This document shows, in pieces, positions 54,362 to 61,958 of a stretch of 64,000 bases of DNA. This stretch comes from CAZSWS01 sp964610765 (GTDB lineage: Bacteria > Bacteroidota > Bacteroidia > Bacteroidales > Tannerellaceae). Both the position numbers and the translations under genes were made by a program. Below the pieces are notes generated by a model, which saw only the letters and a list, made by a program, of their open reading frames with translations, did no database searches and was not told where the DNA came from. Position 1 is the first letter of the stretch. Each line of letters opens with the position of its first letter. The stretch lies in NCBI GenBank assembly GCA_964610765.1, contig CAZSWS010000001.1:62001-126000 (forward strand), read 5' to 3'.

Positions 54362-54449
54362 AATCTTTTGACGGTCGTGAGAAGCTCTTTTGACGAACGT
54401 CAAAAGCTCTTTCAACACTCGTCAAAAGCTCTTTCAACAAGGGTTAAAA
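54362..54449. repeat. Four-unit 22-bp tandem dyad repeat
   Basis: Four contiguous units of exactly 22 bp (54362-54383, 54384-54405, 54406-54427, 54428-54449) share the pattern GCTCTTT-(TG/CA)-AC-N4-GT-(C/T)-AAAA; the first is most diverged. Unit 2 contains the perfect dyad TTTTGACGAACGTCAAAA; the other units vary mostly in the central four bases. A related copy is at 33171-33211. The array lies in a 542-bp region without a gene, about 210 bp before the next ATG. The rest of that region (54114-54361 and 54450-54603) shows nothing else recognisable. Confidence 0.8.
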
Positions 54450-54603
54450 GATTAATACCCCCTATTAATTTTCTCTTAACCCCCTACTCGTTTTTTTTAT
54501 TTAATAGGGACAAATGAATAATAGGTAGTAGCTCATTGCTCTACTTTGTACACGAATAGTTAAAGACAATAGCTCTTTGTTTTAAAAGTAGTTAGCTCTT
54601 ACA

Positions 54604-54633
54604 TTGTCTTATTCATTCTAATGTGTAACTTTG
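54604..54633 (+). promoter_or_regulatory. Bacteroides-type promoter of the acetyltransferase gene
   Basis: TTG (54604-54606), 19 bp, TAACTTTG (54626-54633), 22 bp before the ATG at 54656. Confidence 0.7.
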
Positions 54634-54655
54634 TGTACATTTTTTTCAAACAGGT

Positions 54656-55876
54656 ATGCAAAACAATAATCCAAGAGAAAACCTAAACATCCGCCCAATA
54701 GATGTTAAACATATAAATCAGTACAACGAACTACTCAGATATGTCTTTCAAGTAACCAACAAAGACTTATTTGAAAGCGGATATGAATCAGAAGAAATTA
54801 TTCGCGCCAAAAGACCTATTCTGCAAGAAGCAGATGTTTTCGGGTGGTTTAATAATGCGGACGAAATCGTATCTCAACTTTGTATCTATCCTTGCCGTGT
54901 AAACATTCATGGACAACTATATGAAATGGGTGGCCTTACCGGAGCCGGCACCTATCCGGAATATGCCAATCTGGGGCTGATGTATGACCTGATTAAATTG
55001 AGTTTGGAGAAGATGCGGGCAAAAAAACAATACATTTCATACCTATACCCCTATTCTATCCCATTCTACAGACGAAAAGGCTGGGAGCTTATCTCTGACC
55101 ATTTGACCTTTACAATTAAAGATTTTCAGCTACCTAAACATGTGGATGTTTCGGGATATGTAGAGCGGTTGGATGTCAGAGAAGAAGATGTCATCGCCGT
55201 TTACAATAAATTTTCATTAATCAATCATGGAGCCATGATCCGCAGAGAGCTGGAATGGGATGAATACTGGCGTTGGGAAAATGAAGACGAACGAACGGCA
55301 GCCGTGTACTACAACAAAGAAAATGAGCCACTTGGATATATACTCTATTGGATTGCAGACGATACTTTTCATATCAAAGACATTATATACCTGAATCAGG
55401 AGGCTCGCGAAGGACTGTGGAATTTTATTTCTGCACACTTCTCTATGATAGACACCGTCAAAGGGAATAGCTACATCAATGAGCCCATGGCTTTTTTGCT
55501 TGAAGACAGTCGCATTGAAGAAACCATTGAGCCCTATTATATGGCACGTATAGTAGATGTAGAAGGCTTCTTATCCTCCTTCCCGTTTGCAGGAACAGCA
55601 CAACCGTTCCACTTTATTCTTAGCGACCCACTAGCCGAATGGAACAACGGAATATTTGGCGTGGACTGCTCTGTTGAAGGGAACGTCATCATTAACAGGG
55701 AAGCAATGGGCAATCCGGTAGAAACAGACATCCAGACGCTTACAGCAATGCTGATGAGTTATAAGTCGCCTTCTTACCTAAGCAAAATTGAGCGACTCAA
55801 AACCGACCGTAAAACATTACGCACTTTAAGAAACATCATTCCTAACGACCAAACCTATTTCTCTGACTATTTCTGA
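54656..55876 (+). CDS. Eis-like GNAT acetyltransferase
   Basis: A 406-aa enzyme of the Eis type: two GNAT domains and a C-terminal sterol-carrier-like domain. The first GNAT domain holds the acetyl-CoA region (YEMGGLTGAGTYPEYANLGLMYDLIKLSLEKMR) and the SYLYPYSIPFYRRKGWELISDHLTF motif. The second half follows with the AVYYNKENEPLGYILYWI strand pair, and the C-terminal domain is near GIFGVDCSVEGNVIINREAM. Mycobacterial Eis acetylates amines, including aminoglycosides; the substrate here is unknown. The gene is single and preceded by a well-formed promoter and the 22-bp repeat array. Confidence 0.85.
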   Translation: MQNNNPRENLNIRPIDVKHINQYNELLRYVFQVTNKDLFESGYESEEIIRAKRPILQEADVFGWFNNADEIVSQLCIYPCRVNIHGQLYEMGGLTGAGTYPEYANLGLMYDLIKLSLEKMRAKKQYISYLYPYSIPFYRRKGWELISDHLTFTIKDFQLPKHVDVSGYVERLDVREEDVIAVYNKFSLINHGAMIRRELEWDEYWRWENEDERTAAVYYNKENEPLGYILYWIADDTFHIKDIIYLNQEAREGLWNFISAHFSMIDTVKGNSYINEPMAFLLEDSRIEETIEPYYMARIVDVEGFLSSFPFAGTAQPFHFILSDPLAEWNNGIFGVDCSVEGNVIINREAMGNPVETDIQTLTAMLMSYKSPSYLSKIERLKTDRKTLRTLRNIIPNDQTYFSDYF

Positions 55877-55963
55877 GAAAACAAGTTTGATGAATACGAG
55901 TGGTTAAAGAAATTATAACCCAATGACGTGTTTCTATCTCGCATGAATTTGCATAAAAATCCG

Positions 55964-55971
55964 TATGTTTG
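55964..55971 (+). promoter_or_regulatory. Putative -7 promoter element of recF
   Basis: TATGTTTG, 20 bp upstream of the recF ATG at 55992. The -33 match is poor. Confidence 0.45.
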
Positions 55972-55991
55972 TGTAGATAAACAGGTGCTCA

Positions 55992-57104
55992 ATGATACTT
56001 AAAAAACTCTCTGTACTTAACTATAAAAACATCCAACAGGCGGAACTGACTTTCTCCGATAAGATTAACTGCTTTTTTGGCAATAATGGCATGGGAAAGA
56101 CCAACTTGCTGGATGCTATTTATTACTTGTCGTTCTGTAAGAGCCATATACACACACTGGAAAGTCAAATTATCAAAGAAGGAGAAGAGATGTGTGTCGT
56201 ACAGGCCAACTATGACTACGACGGAAGAGATGAAAACATCTTCTGCGCCATTCGTATGGGGAAGCGGAAACAATTCAAGCGAAATAAAAAAGAATACGAT
56301 AAGCTGTCTGAACATATTGGTCTGTTACCACTTGTGATGATTTCGCCGGCAGACTCTGACCTTATTTATGGAGGAAGTGACGAACGCCGACGCTTTATTG
56401 ATATGATTATCTCACAATACGACAAGCCCTATCTGCATACGTTGATTCAGTATAATAAAACGCTGGTTCAACGCAATGCGTTGCTAAAAGAGCAGAGTCG
56501 CAACCATTCCCTATTCGATGTGTTGGAAATGCAACTTGCTATGTATGGAAATACGATTTTTGAAAAGCGCCAACAGCTCATCGAACAACTCACCCCCTAT
56601 TTTAACGAATACTACCAAACTATCAGCCGATCGAACGAACAGGTTGAACTGCGTTATATCTCGCAACTAACAGATATGGAAAGTCCGGAACAGACACTCA
56701 AGCAAAGCCGCGAGTACGACAGTGTGCTGGGCTATACCTCAAAAGGTGTGCACAAAGATGATATAGAAATGACATTAGGCAGCAAACTTATTAGGCGTGT
56801 AGGTTCACAAGGACAAAGCAAAACTTACTTAATTGCTTTAAAGCTGGCTCAGTTGGCATTTATGTCTACACATGCCCCTACCAAACCCATTTTGTTGCTA
56901 GATGACATCTTTGACAAACTGGATGCTGACCGGGTTGAGGAAATCATTAAACTAGTGGGTAATGACAGTTTCGGACAAATATTTATCACTGACACCAACC
57001 GCAAATATCTAGACCAAATATTGCTGGCTATGCCTAGCGATTACACCCTCTATAAAATAGAACAGGGAGGCTCTACCCCTTTAGAAAAAGCGGCTGAAGC
57101 ATGA
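55992..57104 (+). CDS. recF: DNA replication/repair protein RecF
   Basis: RecF loads RecA at gaps with RecO and RecR. The 370-aa length is standard. It begins with the RecF N-terminal strand (MILKKLSVLNYKNIQQAELTF), has Walker A FFGNNGMGKTNLLDAIYYLSF, the SPADSDLIYGGSDERRRFIDM motif, signature-like GSQGQSKTYLIALKLAQ, and Walker B LLLDDIFDKLD with the D-loop. The stop overlaps the next ATG by 4 bases, coupling it to the DUF721 gene. Confidence 0.97.
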   Translation: MILKKLSVLNYKNIQQAELTFSDKINCFFGNNGMGKTNLLDAIYYLSFCKSHIHTLESQIIKEGEEMCVVQANYDYDGRDENIFCAIRMGKRKQFKRNKKEYDKLSEHIGLLPLVMISPADSDLIYGGSDERRRFIDMIISQYDKPYLHTLIQYNKTLVQRNALLKEQSRNHSLFDVLEMQLAMYGNTIFEKRQQLIEQLTPYFNEYYQTISRSNEQVELRYISQLTDMESPEQTLKQSREYDSVLGYTSKGVHKDDIEMTLGSKLIRRVGSQGQSKTYLIALKLAQLAFMSTHAPTKPILLLDDIFDKLDADRVEEIIKLVGNDSFGQIFITDTNRKYLDQILLAMPSDYTLYKIEQGGSTPLEKAAEA

Positions 57105-57394
57105 GAAAACAAAACGCCCAAAACATCAAAGACATTCTGAAGGACTTCATGGAGGAAAGACCGGAGATTCAAGATAAGATTCTTGAAAATCGGGCAGTTA
57201 ATGCTTGGGATGAAGTGCTGGGACCTACTGTCAAGCAATACACGCGTTCCGTTTTTGTACGAAACAAAGTATTACATGTATCGCTCAATTCATCTGTTTT
57301 AAGAAACGAGTTAATGATGTGTCGTGAAAAACTAGTTAGAAGCCTCAACAACCATTGCCAAGGCGAAGCCATCCGTGAAATTCGTTTTCACTAA
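57101..57394 (+). CDS. DUF721 (DciA-like) protein
   Basis: A 97-aa DUF721 protein. Family members, named DciA in many bacteria, act in loading the replicative helicase. The motif NAWDEVLGPTVKQYTRSVFVRNKVLHVSLNSSVLRNELMM contains the usual W...V..G.....T....L.V....S.WA..L-type pattern in a short, domain-only form. It overlaps recF by 4 bases (ATGA). The helicase-loading role is inferred from the family; it may not hold for the short Bacteroidetes form. Confidence 0.85.
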   Translation: MRKQNAQNIKDILKDFMEERPEIQDKILENRAVNAWDEVLGPTVKQYTRSVFVRNKVLHVSLNSSVLRNELMMCREKLVRSLNNHCQGEAIREIRFH

Positions 57395-57428
57395 TAACCA
57401 GACCGAACCTTTTTAGGCCTTCCGCCTG

Positions 57429-59123
57429 TCAAACAGCGTACAAAGGATCTACATAAAATGCTTGCCCAAAACGTCCGGCACTGAAATCTTTTGATACTAA
57501 CTCTCCTCCGTAGGAAGGTTTCCATGTATCATTCTCAAGTAAATCAACCGCTTTCCTAATTGTCTTATCGTCTTTCAAGAAGATGGGATAGAAGCCTTCA
57601 TTGTCGAAGAAATTTCGAACAATATAAGCATGCAATTGCGACTCAATAAGTTTTCCGGAAATATTAATTAAGAATGGACGTTTCCGAATACCTTTACCGG
57701 CTGCATAGTCTGTAAACAGATATAAAATGGGTTGCTGCTTCAGATGCTCGTAAAGCTCTTCGTATGTTTTAAATTCAGACAATTGCTCATGATATATATC
57801 AGAGTAGTGTAAAGCATACTGATACAATACGTTAGAATTGACAATACTTGTATAGTAAGAAGTTACACCGGAAGTATCCCTAGGAATAAAGATATCAGGC
57901 GTTATGCCTCCACCTCCATATACCGTACGACCTATCGATGTTTTATATTCTAAACTGTCAGCTATCTTTAAGCTATCTACCGAGTAGAACTCACCATGCA
58001 TATAACGATCATAAATATCTCTTGCATAATCATCGTTCTTGCCCATTTCATACTTCTTCTGGATGCTACGACCCGAAGGAGTGTAATAGCGGGCAATGGT
58101 CAGTCTCAATTCCGAACCATCATAAAGTGAGAAAGGAGATTGAATCAAGCCTTTTCCAAATGTGCGGCGACCAACAATCATACCCCGGTCATTATCCTGA
58201 ATAGCACCTGCAAAGATTTCACTGGCAGAGCCGGAGAACTCATCCACCAATACGACCATCGGAGCAGTCTGGCAAGTCCCGGTTCCATTAGCATGGACTT
58301 CATATCTAGGAAATGCCTTACCTTCACTGTAGACAATCATTTGCCCTTCCGGTAAAAACTCATTAATCATATGAACAGCCGACTCCATAATACCCCCGGA
58401 GTTGCCACGCAAGTCAATAACAAAACTTTCAATATTGTCTTGCTTTAACGAGGCAATAGCCGTAATAAACTCATTAAAGGTTGTCCGAGAAAATTTATCC
58501 ACTTTGATATATCCAATCTTGTCTGTGATTTTATAGTGAACACCTATTGAATAGTTCGGAACATCTCCTCGAGTCACTTCAAAAGTCATTAATTCATCTG
58601 ACCTACCGCGTTCAATACCTAGCTTAACCGTACTCTCTTTGGCTCCGCGCAAGGTCTTCATTACTTCATTTTGGTGAATCTTTTTACCGGCAAATACAGA
58701 ATCATTGATAGTGATAATCCGGTCAAATGGCATCAGTCCGGCTTTTTCAGCAGGTCCACCTGATATAATACTCACAATAATGATGGTATCCGTTTGCATA
58801 TTAAACTGAACACCTATTCCACTAAAAGAGCCTTCTAAATCCTGGTTAGCCGTTTCTACATCTTCTTTGGCAATATAAACCGAGTGTGGATCAAGTTCAG
58901 CCATTAAGTTCGTAACTGAATGCTCTATCAGCATATTTACATCGACTGTATCCACATATTGTCTGTTGATAATACTTAATACAGCATCTAATTTATTACC
59001 CCCACCATAGCGTACGCGACTTGCATCCACTCGGAGAAAGTAATTACCTACTAAAATACCTACTGAAATACTTATAGCTATGATAAGTGGCAACCAAACT
59101 AAAAGTTTTTTATTTTTATCCAT
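57429..59123 (-). CDS. S41-family C-terminal processing peptidase
   Basis: A 564-aa periplasmic protease with an N-terminal membrane anchor (about 8-29). A PDZ domain (about 85-170) has GSFSGIGVQFNMQTDTIIIVSIISGGPAEKAGL. The catalytic part has GYIKVDKFSRTT, DLRGNSGG, DEFSGSASEIFAGAIQ (nucleophile Ser) and GRRTFGKGLIQ (catalytic Lys). Such proteases trim or degrade periplasmic and membrane proteins. A C-terminal ~170-residue extension past the catalytic core is typical for the Bacteroidetes version. It follows the dCMP deaminase by 15 bp and shares its transcript. Confidence 0.93.
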   Translation of the reverse strand: MDKNKKLLVWLPLIIAISISVGILVGNYFLRVDASRVRYGGGNKLDAVLSIINRQYVDTVDVNMLIEHSVTNLMAELDPHSVYIAKEDVETANQDLEGSFSGIGVQFNMQTDTIIIVSIISGGPAEKAGLMPFDRIITINDSVFAGKKIHQNEVMKTLRGAKESTVKLGIERGRSDELMTFEVTRGDVPNYSIGVHYKITDKIGYIKVDKFSRTTFNEFITAIASLKQDNIESFVIDLRGNSGGIMESAVHMINEFLPEGQMIVYSEGKAFPRYEVHANGTGTCQTAPMVVLVDEFSGSASEIFAGAIQDNDRGMIVGRRTFGKGLIQSPFSLYDGSELRLTIARYYTPSGRSIQKKYEMGKNDDYARDIYDRYMHGEFYSVDSLKIADSLEYKTSIGRTVYGGGGITPDIFIPRDTSGVTSYYTSIVNSNVLYQYALHYSDIYHEQLSEFKTYEELYEHLKQQPILYLFTDYAAGKGIRKRPFLINISGKLIESQLHAYIVRNFFDNEGFYPIFLKDDKTIRKAVDLLENDTWKPSYGGELVSKDFSAGRFGQAFYVDPLYAV

Positions 59124-59138
59124 TTTCCAAAAAGATAT

Positions 59139-59564
59139 TCAATCCAATTCAATATAATCTAACTGAATGCCTGCACGCTCCAATAACCGGCAGCCTTCAC
59201 TTGAGTGATACTTCTCTCCATATACAACCCGAAGGATGCCTGATTGAATAATCAGTTTAGCACATTCAATACAAGGAGAAGCTGTTATATATATAGTAGC
59301 GCCCTTGCTACTATTAGAAGAGGCAGCAACCTTGGTAATAGCGTTTGCCTCCGCATGAAGGACATAAGGCTTAGTCACCCCATTCTCATCTTCACATATA
59401 TTTTCAAAGCCGGAAGGAGTACCATTGAATCCGTCAGAAATAATCATCTGATCTTTCACTATTAAAGCACCTACCTGGCGACGTTCACAATAGGAATTTT
59501 CAGCCCATATACGTGCCATTTTTAAATATCGCTTATCTATTTCAAGTTGTTTTGTCTGATTCAT
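59139..59564 (-). CDS. Deoxycytidylate deaminase
   Basis: A 141-aa zinc deaminase of the dCMP deaminase (ComEB-like) family, converting dCMP to dUMP for thymidylate synthesis. The zinc site is complete: VLHAEANAI (His and catalytic Glu) and TASPCIECAKLI (two Cys). NGTPSGFENIC and the EKYHSSEGCRLLERAGI motif are also family features. A -7-like TATCTTTG (59614-59621, minus) precedes the ATG by 50 bp. The S41 peptidase gene follows. Confidence 0.93.
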   Translation of the reverse strand: MNQTKQLEIDKRYLKMARIWAENSYCERRQVGALIVKDQMIISDGFNGTPSGFENICEDENGVTKPYVLHAEANAITKVAASSNSSKGATIYITASPCIECAKLIIQSGILRVVYGEKYHSSEGCRLLERAGIQLDYIELD

Positions 59565-59613
59565 CTTTTCTTACACATTCATACTACAACACTTCCGGTA
59601 ACATTTCTTCGTG

Positions 59614-59621
59614 CAAAGATA
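59614..59621 (-). promoter_or_regulatory. Putative -7 promoter element of the dCMP deaminase gene
   Basis: The minus strand reads TATCTTTG, 50 bp before the ATG at 59564. Its -33 zone would fall in the end of the upstream M3 peptidase gene, where no TTG is found. Confidence 0.38.
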
Positions 59622-59643
59622 GCATTTTATAGCAAAAGTATCT

Positions 59644-61737
59644 TTATTTCACTCCGTTACGTTCAAGCAAAGCATCAATAGAAGGTGCTTTACCTCTAAA
59701 ACGCTGATAAAGCACAGACGGATTATCTGTACCACCTTTAGAAAGGATGTTAGTACGGAATGAACGAGCTGTTTCTTTATCAAAAATACCGTGTTCTTTA
59801 AAGGCGGCAAATGCATCAGCATCTAACACTTCAGCCCATTTATAGCCATAATACCCGGCTGCATATCCACCGGCAAAGATATGACCGAATGCTGTACTCA
59901 TCAATGCGCCCGGCACATCGGGCAATATCGTTGTCTTTTCCCAAGCTTCACGCTCAAAATCAGCCACATCTCCTTCAAATGGCTCGCGAATAGTATGCCA
60001 AGCCATATCTAACATACCGAAACTAAGCTGGCGAAGACAAGCGTAGCCCACATTAAAGTTTGCGGCATCGATGATGTTCCGTATCATTTCTTCGGGCATT
60101 TTCTCTCCGGTTTCATAATGAACAGCTATTTGGTCTAGATATGACTTCTCAGTCAACCAATTTTCCATAATCTGTGAAGGCAGCTCAACAAAATCACGAA
60201 CGACATTGGTTCCGGAAAGGCTGGCATACTTACCGTCAGCAAATATACCATGAAGCGCATGACCAAATTCATGGAGCAACGTTTCCACCTCGTCAAAACT
60301 CAACAATGCCGGTTTATCACCTACCGGTCGGGTAAAATTCATAACAATGGTGATTAATGGGCGTACTTCTTTGTTTTTCTCATCGATGTATTGACCTCGT
60401 ATATCATTCATCCATGCGCCTGACTGCTTCCCTTCACGTGGAAAAAAGTCAGTATAAAGCACCGATAAGAAACGACCATCTTCGTCATACACTTCGTATG
60501 TTTTGACTTCCGAGTGATACACCGGAATCTTATTCGATTGTTTAAAGGTGATACCATATAATTGTGTAGCCAATCCAAATACACATTCCGTCACATGCTC
60601 TAGTTCAAAATATGGGCGGGTCATTTCATCGTTGATATCAAAGCGTAGCTTTTTTATCTGCTCTGAATAGTAATTCCAATCCCAAGGCATTAACTGAAAG
60701 TTCTTATTCTCTTTACCAAGCGAAAACCCGGAAACGGCTTCGTATTCATTCATGGCAAGGGGCTTATATGCTACAAGCAGCTCATTCAATAACTGATAAA
60801 CACTTTCTTCGTTGCGAGCCATCTTATCTTTCAGTTCATAGGCAGCATAATCACTATAACCCAGCAACTTTGCCAACTCTAAACGTTTGTTTGCAATCTG
60901 TCTGACAACTTCCTTATTGTCGTATTCATCGCCCGCATTTCCTACTTTCATATAGGCTTTATACAATTGCTCACGAAGTTCTCTTTTATCGGCATAGCGC
61001 ATAAAAGGGATGTATGAAGGAGCAGACAAATCAAAAAGCCAGCCTTCTTTGCCTTTTTCTTTAGCCTTAGCAGCCGCAGCATCTTGAACAGATTGGGGCA
61101 AACCGGACAAGTCATCCGGATTGGTCAATACTAATTCATAGCGGTTCTTATCTTTTAGTGCATTTTGGTCAAACGTTAAGTTCAACATACTCAAATCAGC
61201 ACTTAGCTGTCTGAATTTCTGTTTATCAGACTCACTCAAGTTTGCTCCTTTGTCTGCAAAAGACTTGAATGTCTCTTCCAACAGCACAGAGTCTTCCTGA
61301 TTCAGGTGTAAGCTTTTACGTTGTTCATAAACGGTTTTCACACGTTTAAATAAGCTTTCATTCAAATAAATATTATTAGAACTTTCTGTCAACTTCGGAC
61401 TTACTCTCAGCGAAATCTCCATCATCTCATCATCAGACTCAGCATTCAGCAAGTTAAAGAAAACTGACGATACATTATTAAGCATCTTCCCGGAACGTTC
61501 CAAAGCTACGATAGTATTTTCAAACGTAGGGGCTGTCTTATTATCTGCAATTGTGTTTATTTCTTTCTGAAGACGCTTAATGCCCTCATCAAAAGCAGGT
61601 TCATAATGCTCATTTTTTATTTTATCAAACGAAGGGGTTTCAAAAGGGGTTTTATACGTTGAGAAAAAGGGATTGTTCTTTGCTTCTATCATCTGTATAC
61701 AACTTAATAAAATCAGACTTATTATAACACGTTTCAT
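59644..61737 (-). CDS. M3-family peptidyl-dipeptidase (Dcp-like)
   Basis: A 697-aa zinc peptidase with a signal peptide (MKRVIISLILLSCIQMIEA), so it is exported. The catalytic motif LLHEFGHALHGIF (HExxH) is followed by the third zinc ligand in FVELPSQIMENW. The C-terminal YAAGYYGYKWAEVLDADAFAAF block is the Dcp signature. These enzymes release C-terminal dipeptides from peptides. The length is normal for the family. It precedes the dCMP deaminase by 79 bp on the same strand. Confidence 0.95.
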   Translation of the reverse strand: MKRVIISLILLSCIQMIEAKNNPFFSTYKTPFETPSFDKIKNEHYEPAFDEGIKRLQKEINTIADNKTAPTFENTIVALERSGKMLNNVSSVFFNLLNAESDDEMMEISLRVSPKLTESSNNIYLNESLFKRVKTVYEQRKSLHLNQEDSVLLEETFKSFADKGANLSESDKQKFRQLSADLSMLNLTFDQNALKDKNRYELVLTNPDDLSGLPQSVQDAAAAKAKEKGKEGWLFDLSAPSYIPFMRYADKRELREQLYKAYMKVGNAGDEYDNKEVVRQIANKRLELAKLLGYSDYAAYELKDKMARNEESVYQLLNELLVAYKPLAMNEYEAVSGFSLGKENKNFQLMPWDWNYYSEQIKKLRFDINDEMTRPYFELEHVTECVFGLATQLYGITFKQSNKIPVYHSEVKTYEVYDEDGRFLSVLYTDFFPREGKQSGAWMNDIRGQYIDEKNKEVRPLITIVMNFTRPVGDKPALLSFDEVETLLHEFGHALHGIFADGKYASLSGTNVVRDFVELPSQIMENWLTEKSYLDQIAVHYETGEKMPEEMIRNIIDAANFNVGYACLRQLSFGMLDMAWHTIREPFEGDVADFEREAWEKTTILPDVPGALMSTAFGHIFAGGYAAGYYGYKWAEVLDADAFAAFKEHGIFDKETARSFRTNILSKGGTDNPSVLYQRFRGKAPSIDALLERNGVK

Positions 61738-61905
61738 ATTTTGCGAGTTACTTTATTAATTATGAAGGTGTAAAATTACAAAAACAGATGCTATTTAACA
61801 GATAGTTTCCATAAATAATTTCTTTATGCTGTTAAGTAAAAGAAAAATCATCCATTATTCCTGATTACTCCTTGTTTAGTTTCTAAAAGATAGATTTAAA
61901 CACGC

Positions 61906-61935
61906 TTGTTTTTAAAGTCTTTTTCTCTACCTTTG
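61906..61935 (+). promoter_or_regulatory. Bacteroides-type promoter of the GH2 gene
   Basis: TTG (61906-61908), 19 bp, TACCTTTG (61928-61935), 23 bp before the ATG at 61959. Confidence 0.7.
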
Positions 61936-61958
61936 AAACTCACTATCAAGTAAAAACC

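Noticed and set aside
54362..54449. Tandem 22-bp repeats as a CRISPR array
   Set aside because: The units are contiguous with no unique spacers, and there are no cas genes.
57395..57428. Terminator between the DUF721 and S41 genes
   Set aside because: Only a 4-bp AGGC/GCCT stem is seen and the T-run precedes it; too weak to call.
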